A DNA stretch of 64,000 nucleotides from the NCBI RefSeq assembly GCF_016916835.1, contig NZ_JAFFIX010000012.1, positions 158,408 through 222,407 on the forward strand, read 5' to 3'. This stretch comes from Actinacidiphila bryophytorum (GTDB lineage Bacteria > Actinomycetota > Actinomycetes > Streptomycetales > Streptomycetaceae). A program made the translations under genes and the position numbers. The notes beneath the pieces were generated by a model that worked only from the letters and a program-made list of their open reading frames with translations, was not told the DNA's origin and did not search any database. This document shows positions 25,201 to 33,158 of this stretch, in pieces; the first letter of the stretch is position 1, and each line of letters begins with the position of its first letter.

Positions 25201-25645
25201 GCTCGCGGCGGTCGGCTACACCCCAGGCGCCACGGTGACCGCGGGCGGCCTGTCCTACACCTGGCCCGACACCCGGCCGGGTGAGCCCGACAACATCGCG
25301 GCCGCCGGGCAGGTGATCCGCCTGCAGGGCCAGGGCTCCCGGCTCGGCATCCTGGGCACCGGCATCGGCTCGGCCCACTCCGGCACCGTCACGGTCACCT
25401 ACACCGACGGCACCAGTACGGACCTGGCCGTCGACCTGCCCGACTGGTACAGCAACAAGGCCGGCGGCAACGCCCAGCTCGCGGTGACCACCGCGAACTG
25501 GAACCGCCCGCCCGACGACACCCTCGGCAACCACGCCGTCAGTCTCTACACCACCGGCGGAGCGCTCGACCCGGGTAAGACCGTCGCCACGGTGACGCTG
25601 CCCGACGACAGCGGCTTCCACGTCTTCGCCCTGTCCCTGGGCTGA
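22208..25645 (+). CDS. Secreted GH3 glycoside hydrolase with PA14 insert and C-terminal accessory domain
   Basis: An 1145-residue protein from ATG 22208, behind GGAGG. Residues 1-27 are a signal peptide ending PATAG. The GH3 (alpha/beta)8 domain, about 35-320, carries LQFTDGPGGVRDG, QVKHFAGNNQENAR (substrate-binding Lys-His) and FDGVIDTDYPAN (nucleophile Asp, where many relatives have SDW). The second GH3 domain is interrupted at about 440-568 by a PA14 carbohydrate-binding insert (GLKGEYFAGTTLSGTP). Its continuation includes VVVGDSSSEGSDRTTL. An Fn3-like domain follows at about 735-850, then a NEW3-like Ig domain at about 860-965. The final 175 residues are the domain also found in the GH92 enzyme. 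Expected activity is beta-glucosidase or beta-xylosidase on extracellular oligosaccharides. No CebR box is seen upstream. Confidence 0.92.
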   Translation: MRMARLAVAAAAAAALAVPLAVPATAGSVSGTGGADPAAARPWLDARLPLEKRIDLLLAQMTNAEKASLMTSVDKPAGSHATGYIPGIERLGVPGLQFTDGPGGVRDGQPSTAMPSPVSLAASFDTDMAGQYGTVLGSEARSRDYQVVYGPMVNIVRTPLGGRDFETLGEDPELAGDIAASEIRGIQAQGVAAQVKHFAGNNQENARTTSSSDIDERTLQEIYLPAFEKAVKEGDAWSVMCAYNKVNGTYACENAQILRDVLIDTWKFDGVIDTDYPANHSTVKSALAGLDQEFSGTTYFKQLPAAVAAGAVPQSVLDDAARRILRLEFRTGQFAPQTPPAVDYEADSAVARKAAEAGSVLLKNSGAQLPLDTAELTSLAVIGPNADTAVTGGGGSSAVTPYKKVDPVSGLRARLGGTVDVTSVKAGGGAGFPPIPASALSGLKGEYFAGTTLSGTPALTRDDPDVDFDWGTGSPDPALPADGFSARWTGTVTSPATAAYTFSATSDDGSRIYLDGTLIADNWGDHGVRTVKSAPVQLTAGDPHTLRVEYYENAGGASVTVGWSAPGVPDPTITAAAAAAAKADVAVVVVGDSSSEGSDRTTLALPGNEDDLIRAVAAANPHTVVVLRAGAPVLMPWLADVPAVLDMWYPGQEDGNALAALLTGDAEPGGRLPVSFPRTDAQTATAAAPGRYPAVDGVYDYSEGLDVGYRWYDQEGQTPLFPFGYGLSYTSFRLSHLTSGPSRVEATGRGTAPVHLSVDVTNTGRRTGTDVVQVYLGSPAGSGEPPKALRSFAKVSLKPGQTKAVRFTLTADDLRTWDSSAHDWTVLTGRYPVSVGQSSADTPLHTAVTVTRSVGTQYTALTAPATTDAGATQTVKQSFTNTGDSTVRDVRLGLELPTGWTAKPAPGAQTAPRTVRPHSTVSADWTVTAPADAAAGPATLTAKASYELEGHTSRTADTTTTVPYATTAAAYDNAGISADSDPSTGELDPGGYSLSATQLAAVGYTPGATVTAGGLSYTWPDTRPGEPDNIAAAGQVIRLQGQGSRLGILGTGIGSAHSGTVTVTYTDGTSTDLAVDLPDWYSNKAGGNAQLAVTTANWNRPPDDTLGNHAVSLYTTGGALDPGKTVATVTLPDDSGFHVFALSLG

Positions 25646-25682
25646 GAAACCGAGATCCCGGCCGGCGTCCTGGCCGAACTGC

Positions 25683-25716
25683 CGTGCCCCGCACCGGACT
25701 TTAGGTGCGGGGCACG
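25683..25716. terminator. Terminator between convergent GH3 and GMC oxidoreductase genes
   Basis: Perfect 13-bp inverted repeat CGTGCCCCGCACC / GGTGCGGGGCACG around GGACTTTA, usable in both directions. Confidence 0.8.
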
Positions 25717-25732
25717 CGCACGCCCGCTCCGC

Positions 25733-27616
25733 TCACGCGAGCTGGAGGTCGGCCACCGCGTGGGCCGCTGCCATGATGCTCAGCTGCGGATTGACCTCGG
25801 GGCAGCCGGGCAGCAGCGAGGCGTCGGCAATCAGCACGCCGTGGACACCGCGGAGCCGCCCGGCGGGGTCGGCGGGGAAGCGCCGGGGGTCGGCGCCCGC
25901 CGCCGCCGTGCCGGTGGGGTGGTAGGCCGACAGGTGGAGCTGACCTGCCGTCACCTGTCCCAGCACGGCGTCGAGTTCGTCCAGGGTACGCACCCGGGGC
26001 GCGCGCGGGATGCCGGTCAGGACCTCCCGGGCACCTGCGGCCAGCAGCAGCCGCCCCATGGCCCGGACCGCGGTCAGGAGGCGGTCCGCGTCGCGCGGGG
26101 CGAGGTCGTAGCGGACCAGTGCGCGGTCCCGGCCCAGCACGCGGCCCGACGGCAGGTCGGCGACCATCGCGCCGAGGGTGGCGAGGCGGTGGGCGTCGTC
26201 GGCCTCGGCGCTCAACTCCCGCCCCACGCCGGGCAGGACGAAGGATCCCATGCCGGGCGGGGTCGCCGTCGCCTCGATCAGCACACCCTGCCCGTGCAGT
26301 TCCTCGACGCCGACGCTCTGCAGCACCCCCTCCCAGGCGGTGACCGGCTCGGCGAAGCGGCCCGCGACGCTGGTGGCCGGGTGGACGCTGAGGTTGCGGC
26401 CGAGCCGCGGGTGCCCGCCGAGGCCCGAGCGGCGCAGCAGCGGCGGCGTCTGCAGGGCGCCCGCCGCGACCACGACCAGCGGCGCGAGGATCTCCAGCGT
26501 GCCGCCGCCCTCGCGGGCCACGCGGACGCCCGCCGCACGCGGGCCGCCGGGACGGTCGGGGTCCACCAGGATCCGCAGCACCCGGGCGCCGGTGACGATA
26601 CGGGCGCCCGCGGCACACGCCGCGGGCAGCACGGAGAGCTGGACGCTCTGCTTGGCGCCGGTCGGGCAGCCCACCACGCACTGGCACGAGCCCTTGCAGC
26701 CGGGGGCGTTGCGGCGCAGCGGCGCGGCCTGCCAGCCGAGTTCGCGCGCGCCCGCGAGGGCGATCCTGCCGTTGGCGCCGAGGACCTCCGTCGGCTGGGC
26801 GGCCACCTGCAGGGTGCGCTCCGCCTCGTCCAGGTACCTCCCGAGGTCCGCGGCGGGCGCGAAGCCGAACTCCCCGGCCCAGCGGGCCAGCACGTGCTCC
26901 GGGGTGCGGTAGCAGGTTCCCGCGTTGACGACCGTGGTGCCGCCGACGGCGCGCCCGGTGGGCAGCAGCAGCGGCGGCCTCCCCAGTGCGACGGTGGCGC
27001 CGCCGTCGCGGTACAGCTCGGTGAAGCGGTCGAGCGGCGCCCGCCGCCCGAAGGACGCGGTGCTGTGGTGCCGCCCCTCCTCCAGGACGACGACCCGCAG
27101 CCCGCCACGGGCCAGGGTCCGCGCCGCCATGGCGCCCCCCGCGCCGGAGCCGACCACGACCGCGTCGGCGGTCGAACGCGCGGGCCACCGGTCGGAGGGC
27201 GTGCAGTCGAGCGGCGGGTCCTCGCGGGCCGGGGCCGGTGCGGGCAGGCCCTGCTGGACCATGCGCTCGGTCCCCGCGGCGAGCAGCACCGGGACCTTGA
27301 CGACGTCGAGCAGCGCCAGCAGTGCGGGCCTGGCGCCCAGGGCGCCGACCACCGACTCCCGCTCGGGCACTGACAGGTCGGCGAGCCTGCGCCCCGTCCT
27401 GGCCACGGCGTAGCCGTCGAGTGCCCCGGCCGCCGCCCGCATCCCGGTGCGGGCGGGCAGGGGCATCGAGGCGACCACCGCGTCCAGCCGGGCGGGGACG
27501 CGGGCGTGCCAGCCGGCACCGCCTGCCCTGCCCTCCGGGAGGAGCGCCGCCGCCAGGCCCGTGAGGCTGCGGGAGGCGCCGGGGGGGCGGTCCTGCCTGC
27601 GCGGGGCGGCGGTCAC
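25733..27616 (-). CDS. GMC-family FAD oxidoreductase
   Basis: A 627-residue protein starting at GTG 27616, which overlaps the stop of the upstream gene by 4 bp (GTGA). Residues about 1-125 are a helical N-terminal extension (LTGLAAALLPEGRAGG). The FAD dinucleotide fold VVVGSGAGGAMAARTLARGG follows, then GRAVGGTTVVNAGTCYRTP. A Cys-rich stretch CKGSCQCVVGCPTGAKQS resembles the motif in GMC long-chain alcohol oxidases and BetA-like relatives. The C-terminal catalytic part includes HLSAYHPTGTAAAG (active-site His) and DASLLPGCPEVNPQLSIMAA. Expected role is oxidation of an alcohol or sterol using FAD. It is the last gene of a three-gene operon behind a GntR regulator and a lipocalin-like protein, suggesting lipid or sterol substrates. 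Substrate unproven. Confidence 0.88.
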   Translation of the reverse strand: MTAAPRRQDRPPGASRSLTGLAAALLPEGRAGGAGWHARVPARLDAVVASMPLPARTGMRAAAGALDGYAVARTGRRLADLSVPERESVVGALGARPALLALLDVVKVPVLLAAGTERMVQQGLPAPAPAREDPPLDCTPSDRWPARSTADAVVVGSGAGGAMAARTLARGGLRVVVLEEGRHHSTASFGRRAPLDRFTELYRDGGATVALGRPPLLLPTGRAVGGTTVVNAGTCYRTPEHVLARWAGEFGFAPAADLGRYLDEAERTLQVAAQPTEVLGANGRIALAGARELGWQAAPLRRNAPGCKGSCQCVVGCPTGAKQSVQLSVLPAACAAGARIVTGARVLRILVDPDRPGGPRAAGVRVAREGGGTLEILAPLVVVAAGALQTPPLLRRSGLGGHPRLGRNLSVHPATSVAGRFAEPVTAWEGVLQSVGVEELHGQGVLIEATATPPGMGSFVLPGVGRELSAEADDAHRLATLGAMVADLPSGRVLGRDRALVRYDLAPRDADRLLTAVRAMGRLLLAAGAREVLTGIPRAPRVRTLDELDAVLGQVTAGQLHLSAYHPTGTAAAGADPRRFPADPAGRLRGVHGVLIADASLLPGCPEVNPQLSIMAAAHAVADLQLA

Positions 27617-29025
27617 CGGGTGCCCACTTCCGCGTGGGCCGTGCCGTCCAGGCTCCAGCGCCGCTCCGTCCGCCAGCCGCCCCACCAGCGCTCCAGGACC
27701 ACCTCGGCGTCGGCGCGTTCGCTGTTGCGGCAGGTCGCGCGGGCGCCGTCGGGGTCGGTGTACTCCAGGGCGAGGGTGCGCTCCGCCGGCTGGGTGACCC
27801 GGACGCGGATCCGGCGCAGGCCGGCACGCCCGGTGACGGTCCAGGTCGGCAGGCCGATCGTGCAGCGGAAGCGGCCGGCTCCCGCCCAGCCGACGGCCGT
27901 TCGCTCCGCCCGCCGCGGCCAGGTGCTGCCGTCGCCGCGGCGCAGCCGGAGGAAGACCAGCGGCGGCAGCCTGCGCAGGACCGGCCGGGTGGACACCGCG
28001 GCGACCACTTCGAGGACGGCGTCGCCCAGGTCGGCGTGCAGCCACGCCCAGCGGTGCGCGTTGCCGTGGCCGAAGATCCGTGCGGTGGCGCCGGGTGCAC
28101 GGTCGAGCGCCAGCGTCGCGGCCCCGTACGAGAACGTGCCGCTGTAGTGGGCGCGTGCGGCGGGCAGCATCTGTGCGGCGGGCAGCAGCGGGCGCCGCCA
28201 CGACCAGCGCGGGAAGGTGAACAGCGGTGCCCCGGCGGGCTGTTCCGCCAGGTCCCAGCGCAGGTCCCCGGCGGAGCCGGTCAGCCTGCCGGGCCGGGCA
28301 GCCACCCCGTCCGCCGCGAAACCGTCCGGCGGCCGGGTCCACTCGGCGGGGCCGAACCTGGCGTGCGCGACGGGGCCGCCCGCGGGGAAGACGGCGGCCC
28401 AGCCGTGGGCGTGGGGGGCCGATCCGTCGGTGGGCGCGACCACCTCGTGGTGCAGCCACAGCCCGGTGCCGGTGGCCGGGTCCGTCGCCGTGGTGTACCA
28501 GACCTCCGTACGCCCGGGTGCGCCGCTCCAGCGCGGCGCCGCGAAGGCCTCCGGGCCGCTCTCCTGCCGCGGGAAGCGGAAACTCGACAGGAAGGGGGCG
28601 AGTTGGGTCGCCGCCGGGAAGCGCAGCGCGCCCGTACCGGCCGGCGCCCCGTCCTCGTACAGCGTGAACGGCAGCCGGGTCATCGATGCCAGCGGGCGCC
28701 GGGGGGTGACGGACTTCCAGCCGTCGAGGGTGAGCCTGCGGCCGCCGGCGATGAAGGAGATCCGGTAGCGGATGCGGCGCCGTGCGAGCGGGGATATCTC
28801 CAACTCGCCCGCGGCGTCCGGGTCGTCGGCCCATCCGGCGATCCGCACCCGCCCCGCGGCCCGGGCCTGGGTGGTCCCCAGCGGGCGCAGCACCCGGTCC
28901 GCGGTGACCCGCAGGTCGAGGCGGACCCGGCGGGCGTGGTCCTCGCCGTCGAGCCGGACGGTGCCGGCCATCGACTCGCGGAAGGCGGTACCCCTGCCGC
29001 CGCCGGTCCCGGCCGCGGCGCTCAT
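27613..29025 (-). CDS. Hypothetical protein of GMC operon; N-terminal sterol-oxidase-associated and lipocalin/AttH-like domains
   Basis: A 470-residue protein from ATG 29025, overlapping the gntR stop (ATGA). No signal peptide. Residues about 12-140 (TAFRESMAGTVRLDGEDHAR, then LTLDGWKSV) resemble the beta-domain that I associate with actinobacterial GMC oxidoreductases of the cholesterol-oxidase type. Residues about 150-470 look beta-rich, with GNAHRWAWLHADLGD and ERWWGGWRTERRW, similar in style to AttH/CrtC/tocopherol-cyclase-like lipocalin folds that handle apolar molecules. No catalytic motif is clear. With the next gene encoding the flavoenzyme, an accessory or binding role for a lipid substrate is plausible. 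Domain assignments are from memory and moderate. Confidence 0.7.
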   Translation of the reverse strand: MSAAAGTGGGRGTAFRESMAGTVRLDGEDHARRVRLDLRVTADRVLRPLGTTQARAAGRVRIAGWADDPDAAGELEISPLARRRIRYRISFIAGGRRLTLDGWKSVTPRRPLASMTRLPFTLYEDGAPAGTGALRFPAATQLAPFLSSFRFPRQESGPEAFAAPRWSGAPGRTEVWYTTATDPATGTGLWLHHEVVAPTDGSAPHAHGWAAVFPAGGPVAHARFGPAEWTRPPDGFAADGVAARPGRLTGSAGDLRWDLAEQPAGAPLFTFPRWSWRRPLLPAAQMLPAARAHYSGTFSYGAATLALDRAPGATARIFGHGNAHRWAWLHADLGDAVLEVVAAVSTRPVLRRLPPLVFLRLRRGDGSTWPRRAERTAVGWAGAGRFRCTIGLPTWTVTGRAGLRRIRVRVTQPAERTLALEYTDPDGARATCRNSERADAEVVLERWWGGWRTERRWSLDGTAHAEVGTR

Positions 29026-29708
29026 GCCGGCCCGTCCAGCATGATCCGCTCGGTGGCGGTGAGATACGCCTCCGCGGCCCGCCGCGCGGCGTCCCCGTCC
29101 CCCGCTTCCACGGCCGCGACGACCGGGGCGAGCCGGGCGTGCGCGGCGGCCGGTTCGGTGAACGGCCCCACCAGGGCGGCCCGTACGGGCAGGTAGGCGT
29201 TGAAGAGGGTGTTGGTCAGCAGTACGTAGACGCGGTTGCCGGTGGCGCGGGCGAGCGCCCGGTGCACCTCGACGTCGGCGAGCTGCACCGCGTCCGCGCT
29301 CTCTGCGGTGCGTACCGCGTCCAGCAGTTCGCGCAGCTCGCCCTGCTGGGCGCGGGTGGCCCGGGCGGCGGCGCGTTCCGCGATCAACGCGCCGACGTCC
29401 CGGCGTACTTCGAAGATCTCGCCGAACCAGTCGGGGCTGTGCCGCACCAGCATCGGCAGCAGGTCCGCGCCGCCCAGCCGGGCGAAGTCCCGTACCCGGG
29501 TGCCCACTCCGTGCCGGGTCTCCAGCAGCCCGGCCTGCACCAGGCGCCCGAAGGCGTGCTTGAGGGTGGTGCGGGTGACGCCGTAGCCGTCGGCCAGCCG
29601 CCGTTCGGGCGGCAGGTAGCTGCCCGCCGGGTGCCGCCCGGCCAGGATGTCCTCGCGCAGCCTGCCCTCCAGGACGTCCACGACGGTCTCGCGCGGCAGT
29701 GCCTCCAC
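29022..29708 (-). CDS. GntR-family (FadR subfamily) regulator
   Basis: A 228-residue protein. I chose GTG at 29708, which has GGGGAGG at suitable distance. A TTG five codons upstream is in frame but overlaps that ribosome site. The N-terminal winged helix includes LREDILAGRHPAGSYLPPER and VTRTTLKHAFGRLVQAGLLE, with the wing GVGTRV. The C-terminal all-helical FCD-type domain (EIFEVRRDVGALIAERAAAR, then DVEVHRALARATGN, with His and Asp that bind metal or carboxylate ligands) places it in the FadR group, usually sensing acyl or carboxylic metabolites. It is the first gene of the GMC operon, with a long inverted repeat directly upstream, so it is probably an autoregulated repressor. Confidence 0.88.
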   Translation of the reverse strand: MEALPRETVVDVLEGRLREDILAGRHPAGSYLPPERRLADGYGVTRTTLKHAFGRLVQAGLLETRHGVGTRVRDFARLGGADLLPMLVRHSPDWFGEIFEVRRDVGALIAERAAARATRAQQGELRELLDAVRTAESADAVQLADVEVHRALARATGNRVYVLLTNTLFNAYLPVRAALVGPFTEPAAAHARLAPVVAAVEAGDGDAARRAAEAYLTATERIMLDGPA

Positions 29709-29739
29709 GGCGGTCCTCCCCAAGTGCGCTGCGGCCGCT

Positions 29740-29778
29740 GCTGGTTCAGTGGCTCAGTGGCTCATCCACTGAACCAGC
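29740..29778. promoter_or_regulatory. Inverted-repeat operator upstream of gntR operon
   Basis: 13-bp perfect arms GCTGGTTCAGTGG (29740-29752) and CCACTGAACCAGC (29766-29778), separated by 13 bp that hold a third CAGTGG. The arms contain TGGT/ACCA halves seen in FadR-type sites. It is 32 bp upstream of the GTG start. Confidence 0.72.
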
Positions 29779-29823
29779 GGAGGGAGGGTGCCGTCAATGC
29801 ACCGGCCCGGCCGGGCCGTTCGG

Positions 29824-31665
29824 CTACGCGGGCGTCGCCCGGTTCAGCGGCGGCGGGGTGACGGTCTCGCGGGTGCGCAGGTAGCGGACGAAGCCCTCGT
29901 GGTCGAGGGTGTGGCGGACCGGGTCGGTGTACGTGGTCAGGGCGTCGTAGCCGTCGTAGGCGAGCATCGTGTAGGCGTTGGTCGCCAGCCGGTAACTGCC
30001 CTCCAGGTCCAGCGGCTTGCCCTTGACGGTGATCTTCGCCGGGTCCACGCGGGAGCCCACCGGCTGCGAGGTGTCGTAGACGTAGCGGACCTCGTCGGAC
30101 ACCGCCAGCGGGAAGAAGCCGACGCTGCCGTCGGCGCGGGTCTGCCACTGCTGCTCCAGCGCCTGGTGGACGGCGGCGCCGGTGTAGGTCGCGGACATGT
30201 TGGGGCTGTCGAAGCCGTACGCCTTCCAGGCCTCGCCGAAGAGGATCACGCCGTCGGCGTCGCCCGCCGCGGCGCCCTTGGCGTACGGCAGGTCGCCGCC
30301 GAGGGCGGACCGGGCCTTGGGAGGCTTGCTCGGGAAGACGGCGAGGTCGGCGGGGCGCGGGGCGCGGGCGGCGCCCTTCTCGGCGTACTGGGTGGAGTCC
30401 CAGACCAGGAAGTCGGCGACGAGGTTGCCCAGCGTGGACTCGCCGGAGGCGTTCGCGGCCCGGGTGAGGTCGCCGGTCTGGCGGGCCAGCGGTGTGGCGT
30501 CCAGCGCGGCGGCCTTGCCCGTCCAGTAGGCCACGATGTCGGCGACCTCGGGGTCCTGGGGGACGTCACGGGTGACGGCGTGGTTGGTGGACGTCGTCAG
30601 CTCGCGCACGATCCTGCCGGTGCGCGCGTCCAGCCTGATGGTGGTCTCGTTCAGCAGCTGGCCGTAGTAGCCGGCCTCGACGACCGGCCGGGGCACCCCG
30701 TTGGGATCGTCGACCATCATGTTGAAGCGGCAGTGCCAGTGGCCCGTGACGATCACCCCGATGTCCGGGTCGGCCTTGGCCGCCAGGTCGAAGGCGGGTC
30801 CCGTGGGGCTGCTGCCCGCGTTGTAGTCGTCGCCCGCGTATCCGCCCTCGTGCATGACGACGACGAGCGCGTTGACCCCGCGCGCCTTCAGCTCGGCGGC
30901 GGACCGGTTGGCGCTGTCGACGAGGTCGGTGGTGGTCAGGGTGGGCTGGTAGGAGCAGTTGAAGCCGGGCCCTGCGACGGCGCCCTCGACCGTCATGTGG
31001 ATGAACCCGACGGGCAGCCGGCGCCCGCCGGGGGCTTGCACGTACTCGATGTTCCAGGACGGCAGCACCTGGCCGCCGTCGGCGGTGCGCACCACGTTGC
31101 CGCTGTAGTACGTCCAGTCGGCGCCTTTGAAGCGGCGGCCGGTGGACAGCGGGAAGCTCTCGAAGGGCGCGTCGTAGGGGTAGTGCCTGCCGCGCACCAT
31201 GTGGTTCATGGTGAAGTCCATGCCCTTGTCCAGCTCGTGGTTGCCCAGCGAGGAGAACCGCAGGCCCATGGCGTTGAGGACCTCGATCGTGGACTCGTTG
31301 TTCAGGACGTCGGCGTAGTACGCCCACCCGGCGAAGTTGTCGCCGGCGGAGAAGAAGAGGGAGTTGGCCCGGCCCTCCCTGAGCCGCTTGAGGTGGGTGG
31401 CCAGGTAGGCCGCTCCCCCGGTGACGGTCGGCGCACCGCCCGCCGGGTCGGGTATCGTGCCGCCCTCGCTCGCGCCGGGCGGGGCGACGTAACCGTGCAG
31501 GTCGGTGATGCTGAGCAGCTGGACGTCGACGTAGCCGCTCGCCGAGGGGGCGTCGGCGGCGGCGGGAGTGGCGCGGGCGGCGGTGCCGACGGCGGCGGTG
31601 ACGGCGACCGCCGCGCCGGAGGCGAGGACCGAGCGGCGCGGGACTTTGCGGGCATGCGGATGCAC
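29824..31665 (-). CDS. Tat-exported 5'-nucleotidase-like metallophosphoesterase
   Basis: A 613-residue protein from GTG 31665, preceded by GGGGGAA. The N terminus (VPRRSVLASGAAVAV) is a twin-arginine signal peptide. The catalytic domain, about residues 50-330, shows the dimetal motifs LSITDLHGY (DxH), FSAGDNFAG (GD), LGNHELDKG (GNHE), VVMHEGGY and VTGHWHC (GHxH). A C-terminal domain, about 350-610, includes GNLVADFLVWDS and LFGEAW. This two-domain plan is that of bacterial UshA-like 5'-nucleotidase or 2',3'-cyclic phosphodiesterase enzymes, which release phosphate and nucleosides from extracellular nucleotides. The region before its start shows no clear PHO-box to my eye. It is transcribed in the same direction as, but 106 bp after, the AraC gene. 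Confidence 0.9.
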   Translation of the reverse strand: MHPHARKVPRRSVLASGAAVAVTAAVGTAARATPAAADAPSASGYVDVQLLSITDLHGYVAPPGASEGGTIPDPAGGAPTVTGGAAYLATHLKRLREGRANSLFFSAGDNFAGWAYYADVLNNESTIEVLNAMGLRFSSLGNHELDKGMDFTMNHMVRGRHYPYDAPFESFPLSTGRRFKGADWTYYSGNVVRTADGGQVLPSWNIEYVQAPGGRRLPVGFIHMTVEGAVAGPGFNCSYQPTLTTTDLVDSANRSAAELKARGVNALVVVMHEGGYAGDDYNAGSSPTGPAFDLAAKADPDIGVIVTGHWHCRFNMMVDDPNGVPRPVVEAGYYGQLLNETTIRLDARTGRIVRELTTSTNHAVTRDVPQDPEVADIVAYWTGKAAALDATPLARQTGDLTRAANASGESTLGNLVADFLVWDSTQYAEKGAARAPRPADLAVFPSKPPKARSALGGDLPYAKGAAAGDADGVILFGEAWKAYGFDSPNMSATYTGAAVHQALEQQWQTRADGSVGFFPLAVSDEVRYVYDTSQPVGSRVDPAKITVKGKPLDLEGSYRLATNAYTMLAYDGYDALTTYTDPVRHTLDHEGFVRYLRTRETVTPPPLNRATPA

Positions 31666-31771
31666 GGGGTTCCCCCAGGTCGGCGAGGCTGAGCGGACGT
31701 CAGCGACGGGTACTGGCGGGAAGGCTATGGAGCGGCGGGCCGCGGCCACCATGCAGCGAAGGGTCGCGGTT

Positions 31772-32641
31772 TTACCGGAAGCTGCTGCCGCGGTCGGCGC
31801 GGTAGGCCGTCGGCGGCACGCCGAAGCGCTGCCGGAACTGGCGGCTGAAGTGGTAGGGCGAGGCGAAGCCGACCTCGGCGCCGATCCTGCCGACCGGCAG
31901 CCCGGTGGTCTCCAGCAGCGTCGCGGCCCGCCGCAGCCGGGCGGCCAGCACCACATTGCCGATGGAGTCGCCGGTCTCGGCCCGGAAGAGGTGCGCGAGC
32001 CGCGAAGGGGACAGGGCCACCCGGCGGGCCAACTGGTCGACGCGCAGCGGCGCCCCCGGGTCGGCGGCGATCAGGTCGAGCACCTGCCGCACCCGCGGGT
32101 CGGGACCGCCCGCGGCGCGGGACTCGTGCTCGACCGCGGCCATCAGCAGCAGTTCCTCGATGCCGTTGAGGGCCAGTTCCGTGGTGTAGGCGCCGTGCCG
32201 CGGCCCGCGCGCGACGGGCACCCGGCCCTGCGGGGCGTCGACGGTGGCGTACATGGCGTTGCGGTGCACCCGGGCGAAGGCCTCGTCCGCCCGGCGCAGC
32301 CCCTCCCCTGGACCCAGCCGTGCGACGCTGAGCCCCGGGGCGAACTCGGGCATCCGCAGCCAGTCGAACCAGCTGTGGCGGGGCTGGAAGTGGGTCCACC
32401 AGTAGCCCCAGGGGCGCTCTCCCGAGGCCCGGTAGTGCTGGGGGGTGCCGGGAGCGATGACGACCAGGTCGCCGGGTCCCGCGGTGAGCCGGCGGCCGCC
32501 AGCGAAGTACTCGGCGGCCCCGGACACGGTGAGGCTGGCCATCCAGTTCTGCGCACCGCGCTCCCGGTAGACCGTGTAGGCCGGGTGCTCCTCGAAGCGC
32601 CCGGCGCTCAGCAGGTCCGCCTCCGGAACCTCCGTCCACAT
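31772..32641 (-). CDS. AraC-family transcriptional regulator (sugar-type)
   Basis: A 289-residue protein from ATG 32641. The N-terminal cupin-like arm and barrel (YRERGAQNWMASLTVSG, then AGPGDLVVIAPGTPQHY) is like that of AraC and other sugar-responsive regulators. The C-terminal double helix-turn-helix includes LARRVALSPSRLAHLFRAET and VGFASPYHFSRQFRQRFGVP, the conserved signature. It is a lone gene between the secreted protein gene at 32657 (14 bp upstream) and the phosphoesterase gene. Target and ligand are not evident. The GH enzymes of the window would be plausible but unsupported targets. Confidence 0.87.
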   Translation of the reverse strand: MWTEVPEADLLSAGRFEEHPAYTVYRERGAQNWMASLTVSGAAEYFAGGRRLTAGPGDLVVIAPGTPQHYRASGERPWGYWWTHFQPRHSWFDWLRMPEFAPGLSVARLGPGEGLRRADEAFARVHRNAMYATVDAPQGRVPVARGPRHGAYTTELALNGIEELLLMAAVEHESRAAGGPDPRVRQVLDLIAADPGAPLRVDQLARRVALSPSRLAHLFRAETGDSIGNVVLAARLRRAATLLETTGLPVGRIGAEVGFASPYHFSRQFRQRFGVPPTAYRADRGSSFR

Positions 32642-32656
32642 GGTCCCCGCCCGCGC

Positions 32657-33052
32657 TCAGTGGTCGTTGAGGTACGAGCCTCCCACCTGGTCGTAGAGGT
32701 CGGACGTCGAGAGCCAGATGTCGATGGTCTTGCCTTCCGGCATGTCGTACTTCGCGGCGGTCGTCGCGGAAACCGTCACGCACGTCCCGTTTCCTGCCGA
32801 GTTCTGGAGATAGTAGCCGCCGCCGCCCCAGGAGACGTCGACGTGCACCGACATCCCGTCGGCCTTGGTGTCGCACAGCGCCACCATGTCGCCGTGCTCC
32901 ACGACGTGCAGCGTGGCACCGCCGTTGATCGAGGCCCAGGTGTGGTCCCACCCGCCGCCGCCGGGGTCGATCGCGGCCGCGGGGGACGCCAGCGCCAGTC
33001 CGCCGACCGACGCGATGACCCCGGCCAGGATCCCAAGAGTTCTGCGAACCAT
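32657..33052 (-). CDS. Small secreted hypothetical protein
   Basis: A 131-residue protein from ATG 33052, with AAAGGACG 7 bp upstream. The signal peptide (MVRRTLGILAGVIASVG) ends near SPAAA. The mature part is about 105 residues with a Cys pair (MVALCDTK and GNGTCVTV), many Gly and Trp residues (GGGGWDHTW, SWGGGGYYLQN) and an acidic end (DIWLSTSDLYDQ). It looks like a small beta-sandwich. No family is recognised. It is divergent from the acyltransferase-like gene; its stop is 15 bp before the AraC start on the same strand, so they may be co-transcribed. Confidence 0.7.
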   Translation of the reverse strand: MVRRTLGILAGVIASVGGLALASPAAAIDPGGGGWDHTWASINGGATLHVVEHGDMVALCDTKADGMSVHVDVSWGGGGYYLQNSAGNGTCVTVSATTAAKYDMPEGKTIDIWLSTSDLYDQVGGSYLNDH

Positions 33053-33158
33053 AATGTCACGTCCTTTGAATGTTCGAGTTTCGTACGACATGGTTGCACC
33101 CGGCCTCGCCGCGGACAAGACCTCCGCGCACTCGGAGGCGGCAGGTAGGGTGGTCCGC

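Noticed and set aside
27620..28834. Extension of the GMC oxidoreductase frame upstream to 28834
   Set aside because: The extra sequence is antisense-like low-complexity coding over the lipocalin-like gene. The GTGA overlap at 27613-27616 gives a normal start.
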